A DNA stretch of 64,000 nucleotides from Verrucomicrobiota bacterium (GTDB taxonomy: Bacteria > Verrucomicrobiota > Verrucomicrobiia > Chthoniobacterales > JAFAMB01), in assembly GCA_019239825.1 (NCBI GenBank), contig JAFAZK010000053.1, forward strand, positions 1 to 64,000, given 5' to 3'. The position numbers were made by a program, and so were the translations under genes. Below the pieces are notes generated by a model. It was not told the origin of the DNA. It was given only the letters and a program-made list of their open reading frames with translations, and did no database searches. How positions within the stretch are numbered: position 1 is the stretch's first letter; every line of letters begins with the position of its first letter. Positions 29,171 to 39,362 of this stretch are shown here, piece after piece.

Positions 29171-29893
29171 TTGATCCCTAATCCTCCTTCCAAACTCAAT
29201 AAACGATTCCTTCGCGCCCAACGTATTCTCGATTCCGCGGCTCAGCTCCTCGAACGCTGGGGTTATAGCCGCGTCACCATCGATGACATCGCTAAGCATT
29301 CCGGTGTCGGCAAAGGGACGGTTTACTTGCACTGGCCAAACCGGGAGACCCTTTTTATGGCCGTATTACAACGAGAATTAGTGCAGGCGATTGAGAACCT
29401 GGCGCCAACTCTGCGTGAACATCCCGAGGAATTGTTGCTGCATCGTCTAGTTCGCCATTTCTGGTTAGCAGCCAATCGACGTCCTCTAATCCGAGCCGTC
29501 TTCGTCCAGGACTTCGAAACGCTCGGCCGCCTGACCACAGCCGGAGACCCGAAGCTTGTAGCGGAGCAGTACGAAGCTTTCGAGGCCTACGTCGAGGTCC
29601 TGAAAAAGGCCCGGCTTCTTCGCGCGGATCTGACCGGAATGGAGGTTATGTACATCTACCGAGCCACCATCACTGGTTTCTTTATGGCAGAGAGCCTGGT
29701 TCCAGGTCAGTTTCAGCCCGATGTAGAACGCAAAGCCGATCTTCTGGCTTCTGTCTTTCAACGCACATTCGAGATCCCCGACCCTCCCCCACCCGCTGCA
29801 CTTAAAGCCATCGCGCCGCAGATAGCCACGTTAATCCGGAAGATTGCTGAAGCTAAACAGGCGATGGTCTATGGAAGCGGAAGCAATCAGTGA
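29171..29893 (+). CDS. TetR-family regulator
   Basis: RILDSAAQLLERWGYSRVTIDDIAKHSGVGKGTVYLHWPNRETLF. Confidence 0.92.
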   Translation: MIPNPPSKLNKRFLRAQRILDSAAQLLERWGYSRVTIDDIAKHSGVGKGTVYLHWPNRETLFMAVLQRELVQAIENLAPTLREHPEELLLHRLVRHFWLAANRRPLIRAVFVQDFETLGRLTTAGDPKLVAEQYEAFEAYVEVLKKARLLRADLTGMEVMYIYRATITGFFMAESLVPGQFQPDVERKADLLASVFQRTFEIPDPPPPAALKAIAPQIATLIRKIAEAKQAMVYGSGSNQ

Positions 29894-29922
29894 TCAGTCG
29901 GGAGGGCGCCCTGTTAGCGGAA

Positions 29923-30200
29923 TGGAGGGGAGCCGCTTTGGATCGCGATCGACGAACCCGCGCTATTTCTCTCGGCGCGTGTGTGGCGACAAATCATGTT
30001 AAACAGGCGGCTCCCGCTAATGACCCCAGGGCCTGGTTTGTCTCTTGGTGCGTGAAATAGCTCATTTAAACCAAACGCTGGACGAAACATCGCGCTGGGT
30101 AGTTTCCGGGAGCCGCCTGTTTAACTCAGTTTGTGGCCTTTCGCGCGCTGGAAACAAATACGCGGGGTCGTTGGTCACATGCTAAAGCGGCTCCCCTCCA
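29923..30200. repeat. Family A nested inverted-repeat element, copy A1
   Basis: Outer tggaggggagccgctttg / aaagcggctcccctcca; inner perfect 19-bp gttaaacaggcggctcccg / cgggagccgcctgtttaac. Confidence 0.9.
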
Positions 30201-30229
30201 GTGCGCCGCTCCTAGCTGCACCACACTGC

Positions 30230-30880
30230 TTACTTTCCCGCCCTCCCGGCCTGCAAAATGTCCTTCCATCCTTGTACGACACCCTCTGCGCTCATTATCC
30301 TCTCGAAGACATCGGGTGCGACTCCGCGATAGGCAGCTTGATTTACTAAGCTAACAGAGATTGGATCGTTAAATCGGTTTTCTAATGCCCAGTTATCGCG
30401 GGTATTCACAATCCCTGGTTGTAAGACCTGTAGATAAAAGCCAGTCCGCATTGAGTCGATCGTCCCCTTCAAAAAGCCGTTCAGACCGAGCTTCCGTTCC
30501 TGTTTCCAACAGGGCCCTCGTGGACCGGAGACCTGGACAATGGCGGTTCCCACTCTGTAAACGTCGCCACAGAAAACGGTCTCTTCGTCCCCTCCGCTAA
30601 TCGTCCAATTCTCACCTACGCTACCTGGACCGAGACTGCGTTCGCCGTCTAGATCGTAGGCGGCGTTCCAGAAATCGTAGTGTACGATCGGGTGGACGCA
30701 GACGGCTTGGCCGGGCCGACCGTGATTTTTTGGGTCCGCGACCTGGTCCCCGGCTAAACTTCGCTCCCGTAGCTCAATCGGTCCTTCGACCCGGGTCCGA
30801 TAGATGGCAGACAACCAGGTCCCCTTTTCATCCGTGATGCTCTTTGGCTCGCCTATAAAGATTGCTTCAATGCGAATCAT
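30230..30880 (-). CDS. MOSC domain-containing protein
   Basis: MIRIEAIFIGEPKSI, LAGDQVADPKNHGRPGQAVCVHPIVHYDFW. Confidence 0.92.
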   Translation of the reverse strand: MIRIEAIFIGEPKSITDEKGTWLSAIYRTRVEGPIELRERSLAGDQVADPKNHGRPGQAVCVHPIVHYDFWNAAYDLDGERSLGPGSVGENWTISGGDEETVFCGDVYRVGTAIVQVSGPRGPCWKQERKLGLNGFLKGTIDSMRTGFYLQVLQPGIVNTRDNWALENRFNDPISVSLVNQAAYRGVAPDVFERIMSAEGVVQGWKDILQAGRAGK

Positions 30881-30965
30881 ACCTTCCGATCGATATCTTG
30901 AAATAAAGATCCGCCAAATCGCATCTTAACTCCAGACAACTCCGCGCTGGTGAACCATCCTCGTT

Positions 30966-32756
30966 ATGTCTAGTCAAGCCTCGATGAGCCGAACTGTAAA
31001 TAGGCGCGGTTGGCTAAAATTATCCGCTCTATTTCTAGCGCTGTTTTTCTGCTTCAAACTGGAAGGCGCCAATGAGATCCCCTGGCGGCCATGGTCCGAC
31101 TCGATTTTTAACGAGGCCAGACAGCAAGGCCGGTTTGTGTTGCTCGATCTTGGAACCGGGTGGTGTCACTGGTGCCACGTAATGGAAGAAGTCACTTACG
31201 CAGACCCGGCTGTGGTCGATCTAATCCGCTCACACTACCTTGCGATCCGGGTTGATGCAGATTCTCGGCCTGACCTTGCCAATCGATATGAGGACTATGG
31301 CTGGCCGGCTACTATCGTGTTTAACTCGGATGGCAGCGAGATCGTTAAACGCCAAGGCTATATCCCTCCAAAGCCGATGGCTTCAATGCTACAAGCGATC
31401 ATTGATGATCCATCGCCCGGCCCTTCGATACTTCCCGAACCGAAACTATCCAGTTCTGATCAGCCCTTTCTATCCGACTTAGCCATTGATCGCCTGCGGC
31501 AACGGTTGATCGACTCTTACGATTCAAAGAATAAAGGTTGGGGCACGGTCCAGAAGTTCCTAAACTGGGACACTATCGAATATTGCCTCTTTTACAGCAT
31601 GTCAGGCGACACCGATTTCGCCCGCATGGGTCGCGAAACGCTCACAGCCCAACTCAACTTGATCGACCCGATTTGGGGAGGCGTTTGTCAATATTCTACA
31701 GATGGAGATTGGGAACATCCGCATTTCGAAAAGATCATGCAGATGCAGGCGGAAAATATCCGGGCTTATGCAGAGGCCTATGCGGTATGGGGTGATCCTG
31801 TTTACCTTAATACCGCGGCGAAGATCTATGGCTATTTAAAGAGTTTTCTGATGTCATCGGACGGGACCTTCTATGCGAGTCAAGACGCCGACCTTACTCC
31901 GAGTGAACATTCCGCTGATTACTTTAGACTAGGGAACTCCGAACGCCGAAAGCTCGGCATCCCGCGGGTGGACAAACACGTCTACTCTCGAGAAAACGGT
32001 TGGGCGATCAATGCTCTGGCTGTGCTCGGCGCGATATCCGGCGAGCGCCAACCTTTGCAGGATGCGATCCGGGCCGCGAATTGGGTTGTCGAACATCGAA
32101 GAATGCCGGCAGGCGGCTTTCAACATGACGACATCGATAAAGCCGGACCTTATCTCGCTGATACTTTATACATGGGCCGCGCTTTCCTGACTCTTTACAT
32201 GGCAACGGCAGACCGCAGTTGGCTTCGACAGGCCGAGGACGCCGGCAATTATGTTGATCAACAATTCAAAGGAGAGCTCGGTTATTTAACTTCTGCTTCT
32301 ATCGGTACTTTGAAAGCTAAGCCTCAAATTGACGAGAACGTTGACGTCGCTCGGTTCGCTAATTTGCTCGAGAAGTACAGCGGGATTGCGACGTACGGGA
32401 CGATGGCCAAGCACGCGATGCGGTTTCTGAGCATCCCTGCTGTGGTCGACGAACGCGGCTTTCTCGTCGCAGGAATTCTTCTAGCTAATCACGAATTAAC
32501 GACTTCGCCGCTCCACGTAACCGTAGTAGGCCCTAAAACCGACACCATCGCTTCCTCATTGTTCCAAGCCGCCCTAAAACTCCCTGCCTTTTATAAACGA
32601 GTGGAATGGTGGGACAGCCAAGACGGTGCCTTACCGAATGCCGACGTTGAATACCCGGTGCTAGACAATGCAGCAGCCTTTATTTGCGGCGAGCACAGCT
32701 GTTCTCCGCCAGTCTTTTCGGCGGAGAAGTTAGCAATGGTGGCCGGCAAAAGGTAG
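30966..32756 (+). CDS. Thioredoxin-fold DUF255/YyaL-like protein
   Basis: LLDLGTGWCHWCHVMEEVTYADPAVVDLI; long (alpha/alpha)-barrel-like C-terminus. Confidence 0.9.
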   Translation: MSSQASMSRTVNRRGWLKLSALFLALFFCFKLEGANEIPWRPWSDSIFNEARQQGRFVLLDLGTGWCHWCHVMEEVTYADPAVVDLIRSHYLAIRVDADSRPDLANRYEDYGWPATIVFNSDGSEIVKRQGYIPPKPMASMLQAIIDDPSPGPSILPEPKLSSSDQPFLSDLAIDRLRQRLIDSYDSKNKGWGTVQKFLNWDTIEYCLFYSMSGDTDFARMGRETLTAQLNLIDPIWGGVCQYSTDGDWEHPHFEKIMQMQAENIRAYAEAYAVWGDPVYLNTAAKIYGYLKSFLMSSDGTFYASQDADLTPSEHSADYFRLGNSERRKLGIPRVDKHVYSRENGWAINALAVLGAISGERQPLQDAIRAANWVVEHRRMPAGGFQHDDIDKAGPYLADTLYMGRAFLTLYMATADRSWLRQAEDAGNYVDQQFKGELGYLTSASIGTLKAKPQIDENVDVARFANLLEKYSGIATYGTMAKHAMRFLSIPAVVDERGFLVAGILLANHELTTSPLHVTVVGPKTDTIASSLFQAALKLPAFYKRVEWWDSQDGALPNADVEYPVLDNAAAFICGEHSCSPPVFSAEKLAMVAGKR

Positions 32757-32772
32757 GAGCAGCAGGCACACA

Positions 32773-32896
32773 TTTGGTGGGGCGGGGCTCCCGAATGGCT
32801 AAATCGGTATAGCGAAGCCTTCAGTGGTCCTCGTTGACTTGCGCAATTAGGCCGTTCAACGCGCCGAGCCGTTGATCTATCGTGGGCCACGCGCAA
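32773..32896. repeat. Truncated family B element, copy B5
   Basis: tttggtggggcggggctcccgaatgg ... aacgcgccgagccgttgatctatcgtggg matches the left half of B3; stops at the A2 boundary. Confidence 0.75.
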
Positions 32897-33173
32897 TGGA
32901 GGGGAGCCGCTTTGGCATGTGCCCCAAGGGACCTCGCCCTATTCTTCTAGGCGCGTGTAGGACCACAAATGCCATCAAACAAGCGGCTCCCGGAAACGAC
33001 CCTAACGCGTGGTTTGTCTCTTGGTGTGAAATAGGACAACCGGGGCAAACGGTGGACAAAACATCACGCTGGGTAAAACGCGGGAGCCGCTTGTTTAACC
33101 CGATGTTTGGCCTTCCCCGCCGTGGAAAGAATATGCGAGGTCCTTGGTCACGCACAAAAGCGGCTCCCCTCCA
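32897..33173. repeat. Family A element, copy A2
   Basis: tggaggggagccgctttg ... aaacaagcggctcccgg ... cgggagccgcttgttta ... caaaagcggctcccctcca. Confidence 0.9.
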
Positions 33174-33191
33174 GGGCCGCACCCGGCTGCC

Positions 33192-33986
33192 TCACGCCAC
33201 CACTTTCAACATCCCACCATCCACAAAATAGGCAGACCCCACCGAATAACTGGCCCTCGGTGAACACATAAAAACGAAGAAATGCGCAACCTCTTCCGGG
33301 GTAGCAAAGCGGTCAATGGGCGCCCACTCGCGAGCGACGCCGTCCAGATGCGCTTGCCAGTCGCCGCCTTTGTCAGCGGTTAACTGTTTGGCGGTCTTGA
33401 TCCAGTCGGGAGTCAGCACCAAGCCAGGATTGATCGTGTTGACGCGAATATTGTCTTTGATGAGTTCGGTCGCGAGTGTCTTCGAGAACATCAGCAAGGC
33501 GGCCTTGGTGGTGTTATAGATCGGCTCGTACCAGAGCGGTTGTACGGTACAGACAGAGCCATTGTGCAAAATCACGCCACCGCCACGTTTCCGCATCGAG
33601 GGAACCAGACCACGAGCCAGCCTGACCGCCGCCATTACATGCAGGTTCCAATAGTATTCCCACTTTTCGTCCGGGGCTTCCATGATGGTCTCATTGCTGC
33701 CGGTTCCGGCATTGTTTATCAGAATGTCCGCGCCCCCGAATTCGGTTTCCGCCGCCTTCACCAAGGCATCAACCCCGGCGGTATTGGCGACATCTGCTTC
33801 GACGCCGACCGCTCGCACCTTGAACTTATCGGCCACTCGCGCTGCTTCCGCTTTGACGCGATCCGCCCCGCGCGCTGCCAAAACCAGGTTCACTCCTTCC
33901 GCCGCCAGCCCTTCGGCAACTGCTAAACCGATGCCAACACTGCCGCCGGTAATGACGGCCACTTTGTTTTTCAGTTCTAGATCCAT
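33192..33986 (-). CDS. Short-chain dehydrogenase/reductase
   Basis: TGGSVGIGLAVAEGLA, NNAGTGSNE, YNTTKAALLMFSK. Confidence 0.94.
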   Translation of the reverse strand: MDLELKNKVAVITGGSVGIGLAVAEGLAAEGVNLVLAARGADRVKAEAARVADKFKVRAVGVEADVANTAGVDALVKAAETEFGGADILINNAGTGSNETIMEAPDEKWEYYWNLHVMAAVRLARGLVPSMRKRGGGVILHNGSVCTVQPLWYEPIYNTTKAALLMFSKTLATELIKDNIRVNTINPGLVLTPDWIKTAKQLTADKGGDWQAHLDGVAREWAPIDRFATPEEVAHFFVFMCSPRASYSVGSAYFVDGGMLKVVA

Positions 33987-34022
33987 AGTAGTTTTACGAA
34001 AACGCGATAGCCGAAAACATAG

Positions 34023-34113
34023 AAGTAATCAGTGATCAGTAAGTCAGTAATCAGTGATTTTCGAGTTCCAACGATTTCCACTGATTACTGATTCACTGGT
34101 TACTGATTACTTT
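34023..34113. repeat. Inverted pair of 7-nt arrays (AGTAATC type)
   Basis: agtaatcagtgatcagtaagtcagtaatcagtgatt ... ctgattactgattcactggttactgattactt. Confidence 0.8.
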
Positions 34114-34131
34114 TGTGTTCTCGAGGCAGAT

Positions 34132-35082
34132 TCACTTCACAATAACAATCTTGGTTCGATCAATAGTAAGGGCGACCGCCACAATCAGTACTAGCCCAAA
34201 AACAATCTGTTGGGCGAAAATGTTAACGCCGATAAAGGTCATACCGACTCGGACGATCGTGATGATCAGTGCGCCAACGGCGGTCCGCCCTACTCCCCCG
34301 GCTCCGCCCGTGATAGCGGTGCCGCCCACAATGACTGCAGCGATCGCAGGCAACAACAACTGGTCAGCCAGAGTCGGCGATCCGCTGCCTTGCCGTCCGG
34401 CCATCAATACGCCAGCCAAAGCCGCTAGGGTACCGGAAACGGCAAACGCGATGATTTTATACCGGTTCACCTGGACACCGGATGCCCAAGTCGCAGGCTC
34501 ACCGGCGCCGATGGCGATACTGTACCGGCCGAAAGGCGTATATTTCTGAGACCAGATCCCCAGGATCGCGATGAAGGCAGCCACCCAAATTACGTTGGGT
34601 AAACCGAGGAATTCGCCGTTAACCCAGGCAAGATGAGCACGCCCAGCCTCATCGATGCTAATGGCGCGTTCATGCGAGAACAGCAGAGCGGCTGAGACCA
34701 ATAGACCGCTGGTCGCAAGCGTCACGATAAAGGAAGGAATCTTGAGCCAGACGTGTAGTAGTCCGTTGATTATGCCAATCAAAAGCCCCATCCCGACCGC
34801 AATCGGAAACGCCGCGTATCCGTACGCTGGCAACATGATCGCGACGATCACGCTAGCAAAAGAACAGATCGCTTGAATTGAGAGATCGATGCTTCCCAAC
34901 ATCACCACGAAGGTCGTGCCAGCACCAAGCATGAACAAAATAGCGGTATCAGCGACGGTTACAATAAGGCTGCCCACGTTGAAGAAGCCCGGCCGTAACG
35001 TCCCGATCACCAGTACCAGACCGACCAGCACCAATATCGGAGCGAGAGCGCGTAGCCTTTCTGCGTAGTTGCGTTTCGCCAT
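34132..35082 (-). CDS. Sugar ABC transporter permease (RbsC-like)
   Basis: BPD_transp_2-type sequence; VMLGSIDLSIQAI, GGTAITGGAGGVGRTAVG. Confidence 0.95.
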   Translation of the reverse strand: MAKRNYAERLRALAPILVLVGLVLVIGTLRPGFFNVGSLIVTVADTAILFMLGAGTTFVVMLGSIDLSIQAICSFASVIVAIMLPAYGYAAFPIAVGMGLLIGIINGLLHVWLKIPSFIVTLATSGLLVSAALLFSHERAISIDEAGRAHLAWVNGEFLGLPNVIWVAAFIAILGIWSQKYTPFGRYSIAIGAGEPATWASGVQVNRYKIIAFAVSGTLAALAGVLMAGRQGSGSPTLADQLLLPAIAAVIVGGTAITGGAGGVGRTAVGALIITIVRVGMTFIGVNIFAQQIVFGLVLIVAVALTIDRTKIVIVK

Positions 35083-35084
35083 TG

Positions 35085-36602
35085 TTACACCATGTGCTGG
35101 ATCAGATCGACTTGAGCCGGTTTGCTACCGGGCATCGCATCGAATCGTGCCGTTACTTCTCCATCGCGCATTACTAAAATCGAGTGAGACAAACCAATGG
35201 TTTCTTCCAACGTATCCGCCGTCAGGATAATTGCGATCCCCTGCTCTGATAGAGTCCGCATCAGATCGTACACCTCTTCCTTAGCGCCCACATCGAGTCC
35301 GCGAGTCGGATGATCGAAAATCAAGATCCGGGAGCGTGCATTCATCCATTTTGAAAGCACTACCTTTTGTTGGTTACCGCCGCTCAAGTTTAAGCAAAGA
35401 GCGTCGACGCCGGGCGTGCGAACTCGCAGTCTCTCCACCCAGGTCTCAGCCAGTTTCCGCTCTTTACCGCTTTGGATGGCGCCTCCTTTCATGACTGTCC
35501 GGAGACTGGCCAAGGTGATGTTTGGGACGATCGACAACGTCAATACCAGCCCTTCGACTCGCCGTTCCCGCGGTATATACCCGATCCCTATAGCTGCGGC
35601 TTGGTCTGGCGAAGTCAACCGAGCCGCTCTCCCAGCGACCATCAACTTCCCGGACGACTGCGGAAGAAAACCAAAGAGCGTTCGCGTCAATTCTTCCCTG
35701 CCCGAACCAATGACCCCGGCAATCCCCAGAATCTCACCTTCTCGTAAAGTAAAATTGACGTTGCGGTACCCGCCCTGCACGGTCAGGCTTTCGGCCTGCA
35801 TCGCCACTTTGGTGGTGGGCGGCTTTTGCCGGGCCTCCCGGTAATACTCAGCATGCAGTTCCCGCCCGACCATTAGCCGATGTAGATTCGGTACACTCGT
35901 TTGCGCCGCCGGCATCTGAGCGACTACTTTTCCGTCTTTCATTACATAGACGCGATCCGAGATCTGCAACACTTCGTCGAGCCGATGGGACACAAAGACG
36001 AAGCTGGCCCGAGTCCTCAGCGCGCGGACGCGTTCGAAGAGAATGTCTATTTCCCGTTGTTCTAATACCGAGGTCGGTTCATCCAACAAAATCACCAGAT
36101 GGCGTTCTGTCCGTTCCTCCAAGGCCAACGCTTTGGCCAGTTCAACCATTTGGCGTTCGGCGAAGCTGAGATGGGCGGTGCGAGTTGCCGGATCAATATC
36201 GAGTTGGACCTTGTCTAGCTGCCGCTTAGCGGCTGCGTGCACTGCCGGCCACATGACAACACCCCACCGACTAAATTCCTTTTCCTGACCAAGATAGATA
36301 TTCTCCGCCACCGTCAGGTTCGGTAATAACGACTGTTCCTGGAATACAATTCCAATGCCGTGCAGATTCGCGTCCCGCGGGCTGGTTAAAGTCAAGGGCT
36401 TACCGTCTAGTGCCAGATTGCCGCTATCCGGTCGATACACTCCGGCCAGAATCCGGATCAACGTTGATTTACCAGCGCCATTCTCGCCAACTAAGCCAAC
36501 GACTTCCCCAGGCCTGATCTCGATGGACACTCGGTCCAAAGCCTGGACGCCGGCGAATGCCTTGCTGACATCAGTTAAATTGAGTAGAGCTGCTTCGGGC
36601 AT
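35085..36602 (-). CDS. Sugar ABC transporter ATPase (RbsA-like, tandem domains)
   Basis: GENGAGKSTLIRILAGVYRPDSG; LSGGNQQKVVLSKWM. Confidence 0.97.
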   Translation of the reverse strand: MPEAALLNLTDVSKAFAGVQALDRVSIEIRPGEVVGLVGENGAGKSTLIRILAGVYRPDSGNLALDGKPLTLTSPRDANLHGIGIVFQEQSLLPNLTVAENIYLGQEKEFSRWGVVMWPAVHAAAKRQLDKVQLDIDPATRTAHLSFAERQMVELAKALALEERTERHLVILLDEPTSVLEQREIDILFERVRALRTRASFVFVSHRLDEVLQISDRVYVMKDGKVVAQMPAAQTSVPNLHRLMVGRELHAEYYREARQKPPTTKVAMQAESLTVQGGYRNVNFTLREGEILGIAGVIGSGREELTRTLFGFLPQSSGKLMVAGRAARLTSPDQAAAIGIGYIPRERRVEGLVLTLSIVPNITLASLRTVMKGGAIQSGKERKLAETWVERLRVRTPGVDALCLNLSGGNQQKVVLSKWMNARSRILIFDHPTRGLDVGAKEEVYDLMRTLSEQGIAIILTADTLEETIGLSHSILVMRDGEVTARFDAMPGSKPAQVDLIQHMV

Positions 36603-36606
36603 CAGT

Positions 36607-37644
36607 TTATTTCACAAATTTCATCCGCTGGCGATCAATCGAGACAGCGACTGCGATGATGATGATCACCCCTTGAACTGCCTGCTGCAGATCGGGAGAG
36701 ATGCCGAGCAAAACCATCCCGTTGCCAAGCACCGCGATAATCAAGACGCCAACCAGGGTGTTAAGCACACCACCGGAACCTCCGCTTAGAGATGTACCCC
36801 CAACGACCACAGCCGTAATTGTGGAGAACAAGCGGCCGTCACCAATAGTCGCATTCCCTTGGCCCAACTGAGCGGCCGCTAACACACCTCCAATTCCGTA
36901 AAAGGCGCCGGCCAGGGTGAATACTAAAATCTTGACTCTCTCGATGTGGATCCCGGAAAGGGCGGCCAGATCTTCTCCGCCTCCAATGGCAAACACGTGC
37001 CGGCCGAAAACGGTGAACCGTTCAATCAGCCAGCCCAGAACCAGAATCCCGACGGCAACCCAGACGGCTAACGGGAAATTGAGGAATCGAGTTAAGGCTA
37101 GACCACGAATCTGTGGATCGAGAACTCTGGCATTGGTCCCACCCAAAATCAGGGTGGCTAGACCGATCCCGACAAACCAACTCCCGAGGGTCACCATGAA
37201 CGATGGGATACGCGCCTTGACATGAATCACTCCATTCAAAAAGCCGATTGATGCGCCCGCGGCGATCGAGAACAGCGGCGCAAACCAGCCAAATGAATTT
37301 TGGTTCATATCGTTATGAACCAGGATGGCAACCACCACCGCCCCGAACGCCAGTACTCCTTCGACCGACAGGTCGACGCTGCCGAGAATGATCACAAACG
37401 TTGCCCCCATGGCGAGGACCAGCGGAATCGCCGCGGAGTTCGCGATGCGGACAAAATTAAAGAAGTCGAAGAAACGAGGGTTGCGGAAACCGATCAGCAG
37501 CGACAATGCGACCAGCGCAATCAAGGGCGCTAAAGACTTGATGCGTTCAAGCGACTTCCGCGAAAGCATTTTCCTTTTCGTCGGAGGACGTTGAATCGAT
37601 GCAGCTTCGGGAGTTGTCTTGGGGGGGCCTTGGTTTACTGCCAT
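36607..37644 (-). CDS. Sugar ABC transporter permease (RbsC-like)
   Basis: VIILGSVDLSVEGVLAFG, GGTSLSGGSGGVLNTLVG. Confidence 0.95.
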   Translation of the reverse strand: MAVNQGPPKTTPEAASIQRPPTKRKMLSRKSLERIKSLAPLIALVALSLLIGFRNPRFFDFFNFVRIANSAAIPLVLAMGATFVIILGSVDLSVEGVLAFGAVVVAILVHNDMNQNSFGWFAPLFSIAAGASIGFLNGVIHVKARIPSFMVTLGSWFVGIGLATLILGGTNARVLDPQIRGLALTRFLNFPLAVWVAVGILVLGWLIERFTVFGRHVFAIGGGEDLAALSGIHIERVKILVFTLAGAFYGIGGVLAAAQLGQGNATIGDGRLFSTITAVVVGGTSLSGGSGGVLNTLVGVLIIAVLGNGMVLLGISPDLQQAVQGVIIIIAVAVSIDRQRMKFVK

Positions 37645-37704
37645 GGGAACTTCTTAGAAATCTTTCGCGCGCTCGTAACCGCGCGTCGAATGGTCACCGA
37701 CACC

Positions 37705-37950
37705 TGGAGGGGAGCCGCTTTGTAGCGTCGCAGCTCTGTCATTGCGCAGCAAGCGGCTCCCGGAAACCACCCACGATGTGCTTTGTCTCTCTACGCCCGA
37801 TCATGTTTCCCGGTGCATCGAGAACACAGGCGTAGATCTCACACGCTGGGTTACTAGCGGTAGCCGCCTGTTGTCACGTTTTCAGGCCTGGATCACGATA
37901 GAACAAACATCGAGAGTTTCTAAGGCGCGTTCCAAAGCGGCTCCCCTCCA
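37705..37950. repeat. Family A element, copy A3 (diverged core)
   Basis: ctggaggggagccgctttg ... caaagcggctcccctccag; inner aagcggctcccggaaa / tagccgcctgtt. Confidence 0.85.
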
Positions 37951-37960
37951 GTTAATTCAC

Positions 37961-39094
37961 TCAACTGGCAACGTTCCCCCAGTAGTCGTTCCAATCGACC
38001 TTCGGGGTAGACAGCACGTAGTCCTTTAAAAATTGGTCCACGGTATCTTTCGTCACCAAGATTCCCTTGGCGTTGTAGTCGCGATGGTTCTGCGGTTCCT
38101 TGGCCACATCAAATTTTCCGAGGCGTGCTGCCAATCCGATCGAGAGCCCCATCCCGCCTTGCCAATAGGGATTCCACGAGGCGGTCGCCGCCATATCCCC
38201 ACTCTTCACCGCTTCCACGGCAAGCTTGATACCATCCGTGCCGCAAACCGGGATTTTTCCGGCCAGACCTTCCGCTCTCAGAGCTTCCAAAGCACCACTC
38301 GCCATATCGTCGTTCGCACACCAGATACCTTTGATGTCATTGCCGAAACGAGTCAGCCAAGTCCCGGTGATGGTGAACGCTTCTGACGCTTTCCAGTTGG
38401 CGACCTGGAAATCGAGAAGCTTGATGTTCGGATTCGCGGCCAAGGCTTTCTCTAACCCTTGTTTGCGTTGAATAGCCGGCGTGTTCGAAAGGATCCCACC
38501 CAGTCCAACAATTCCGCCCGATCCTCCAAACGCCTTGAATAAAGCCTCGGCGGTCTGCTGACCGTAGGTCACCCCGTTGAAGAGGATGTGACATACGTAG
38601 TAAGGATTAAAATCTTGCGGATGCAGATCGTCAGGCTTGTTCCATTGGGTTACCACATGCGCCTTTGCGTTAACGCAGGCTTCAACGATGGCGCGAGCAT
38701 CCGGAGAATCGTTTGGATCGACGTTCAGCACCAAATTGCCGCCGGTCTTGGCAACGATCGCTCGCACATCGGCGATTCCTTTTTCGCTGTTACCTTCTGT
38801 AACCAGGGTGACGTACTCGCAGCCCACCGATTTAGCAAAGTCCGCGCCGCCTTGGTTCCAGGTCGCATGATAAGGATTAGCGAGCGACCGAATGGAATTG
38901 ACCAGCACCGGCTTATTGTCAGCGGCAAATAGGTTACGCGGAATTGCGCCCCAAACCGCGGTTGCACCGGTTAACGCCGCAGCGCGGCGGATAAATGTCC
39001 TACGAGGGATACGCAGGACCGAAGAATCATCATTCTGTGAGTTCATAGTGGCGATCTTTCCGACCCGGAACCGATTGAATGGTTGCTGACGCAC
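37961..39094 (-). CDS. Sugar-binding protein (RbsB-like periplasmic binding protein)
   Basis: Type-I periplasmic-binding fold pattern with Tat-like IPRRTFIRRAAALTG leader. Confidence 0.9.
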   Translation of the reverse strand: MRQQPFNRFRVGKIATMNSQNDDSSVLRIPRRTFIRRAAALTGATAVWGAIPRNLFAADNKPVLVNSIRSLANPYHATWNQGGADFAKSVGCEYVTLVTEGNSEKGIADVRAIVAKTGGNLVLNVDPNDSPDARAIVEACVNAKAHVVTQWNKPDDLHPQDFNPYYVCHILFNGVTYGQQTAEALFKAFGGSGGIVGLGGILSNTPAIQRKQGLEKALAANPNIKLLDFQVANWKASEAFTITGTWLTRFGNDIKGIWCANDDMASGALEALRAEGLAGKIPVCGTDGIKLAVEAVKSGDMAATASWNPYWQGGMGLSIGLAARLGKFDVAKEPQNHRDYNAKGILVTKDTVDQFLKDYVLSTPKVDWNDYWGNVAS

Positions 39095-39172
39095 GTCAGC
39101 GACGGGGGAACAAAGCCGAGGCTATGCTCTGAGAACGAAAAATCAACAAGGAAATAACACTACTGGAATAAA

Positions 39173-39362
39173 GTGAGAGGTGAGAAGTGAGACGTGAGAG
39201 GTGAGAAGCTCAAGCCGTTCGGCGGTTCCCACTTCAGGCGCTGGCGGCAGGTTCTTTCGACGCACCACATGATGCATAATGCGTGACAAAGACGTAGTGT
39301 TGCTCCGACATACCAGCGAGCAGCCCGTTGCTGCCTCTCACCTCTCACGTCTGACGTCTCAC
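39173..39362. repeat. Inverted pair of 7-nt arrays (GTGAGAG type)
   Basis: gtgagag gtgagaa gtgagac gtgagag gtgagaa ... cctctca cctctca cgtctga cgtctca. Confidence 0.85.

Noticed and set aside
32872-33231. 119-aa and 101-aa ORFs in the A2 element
   Set aside because: Read through a palindromic repeat; not expected to be coding
34115-34549. 144-aa plus-strand ORF
   Set aside because: Antisense to the RbsC-like permease; composition typical of shadow frames
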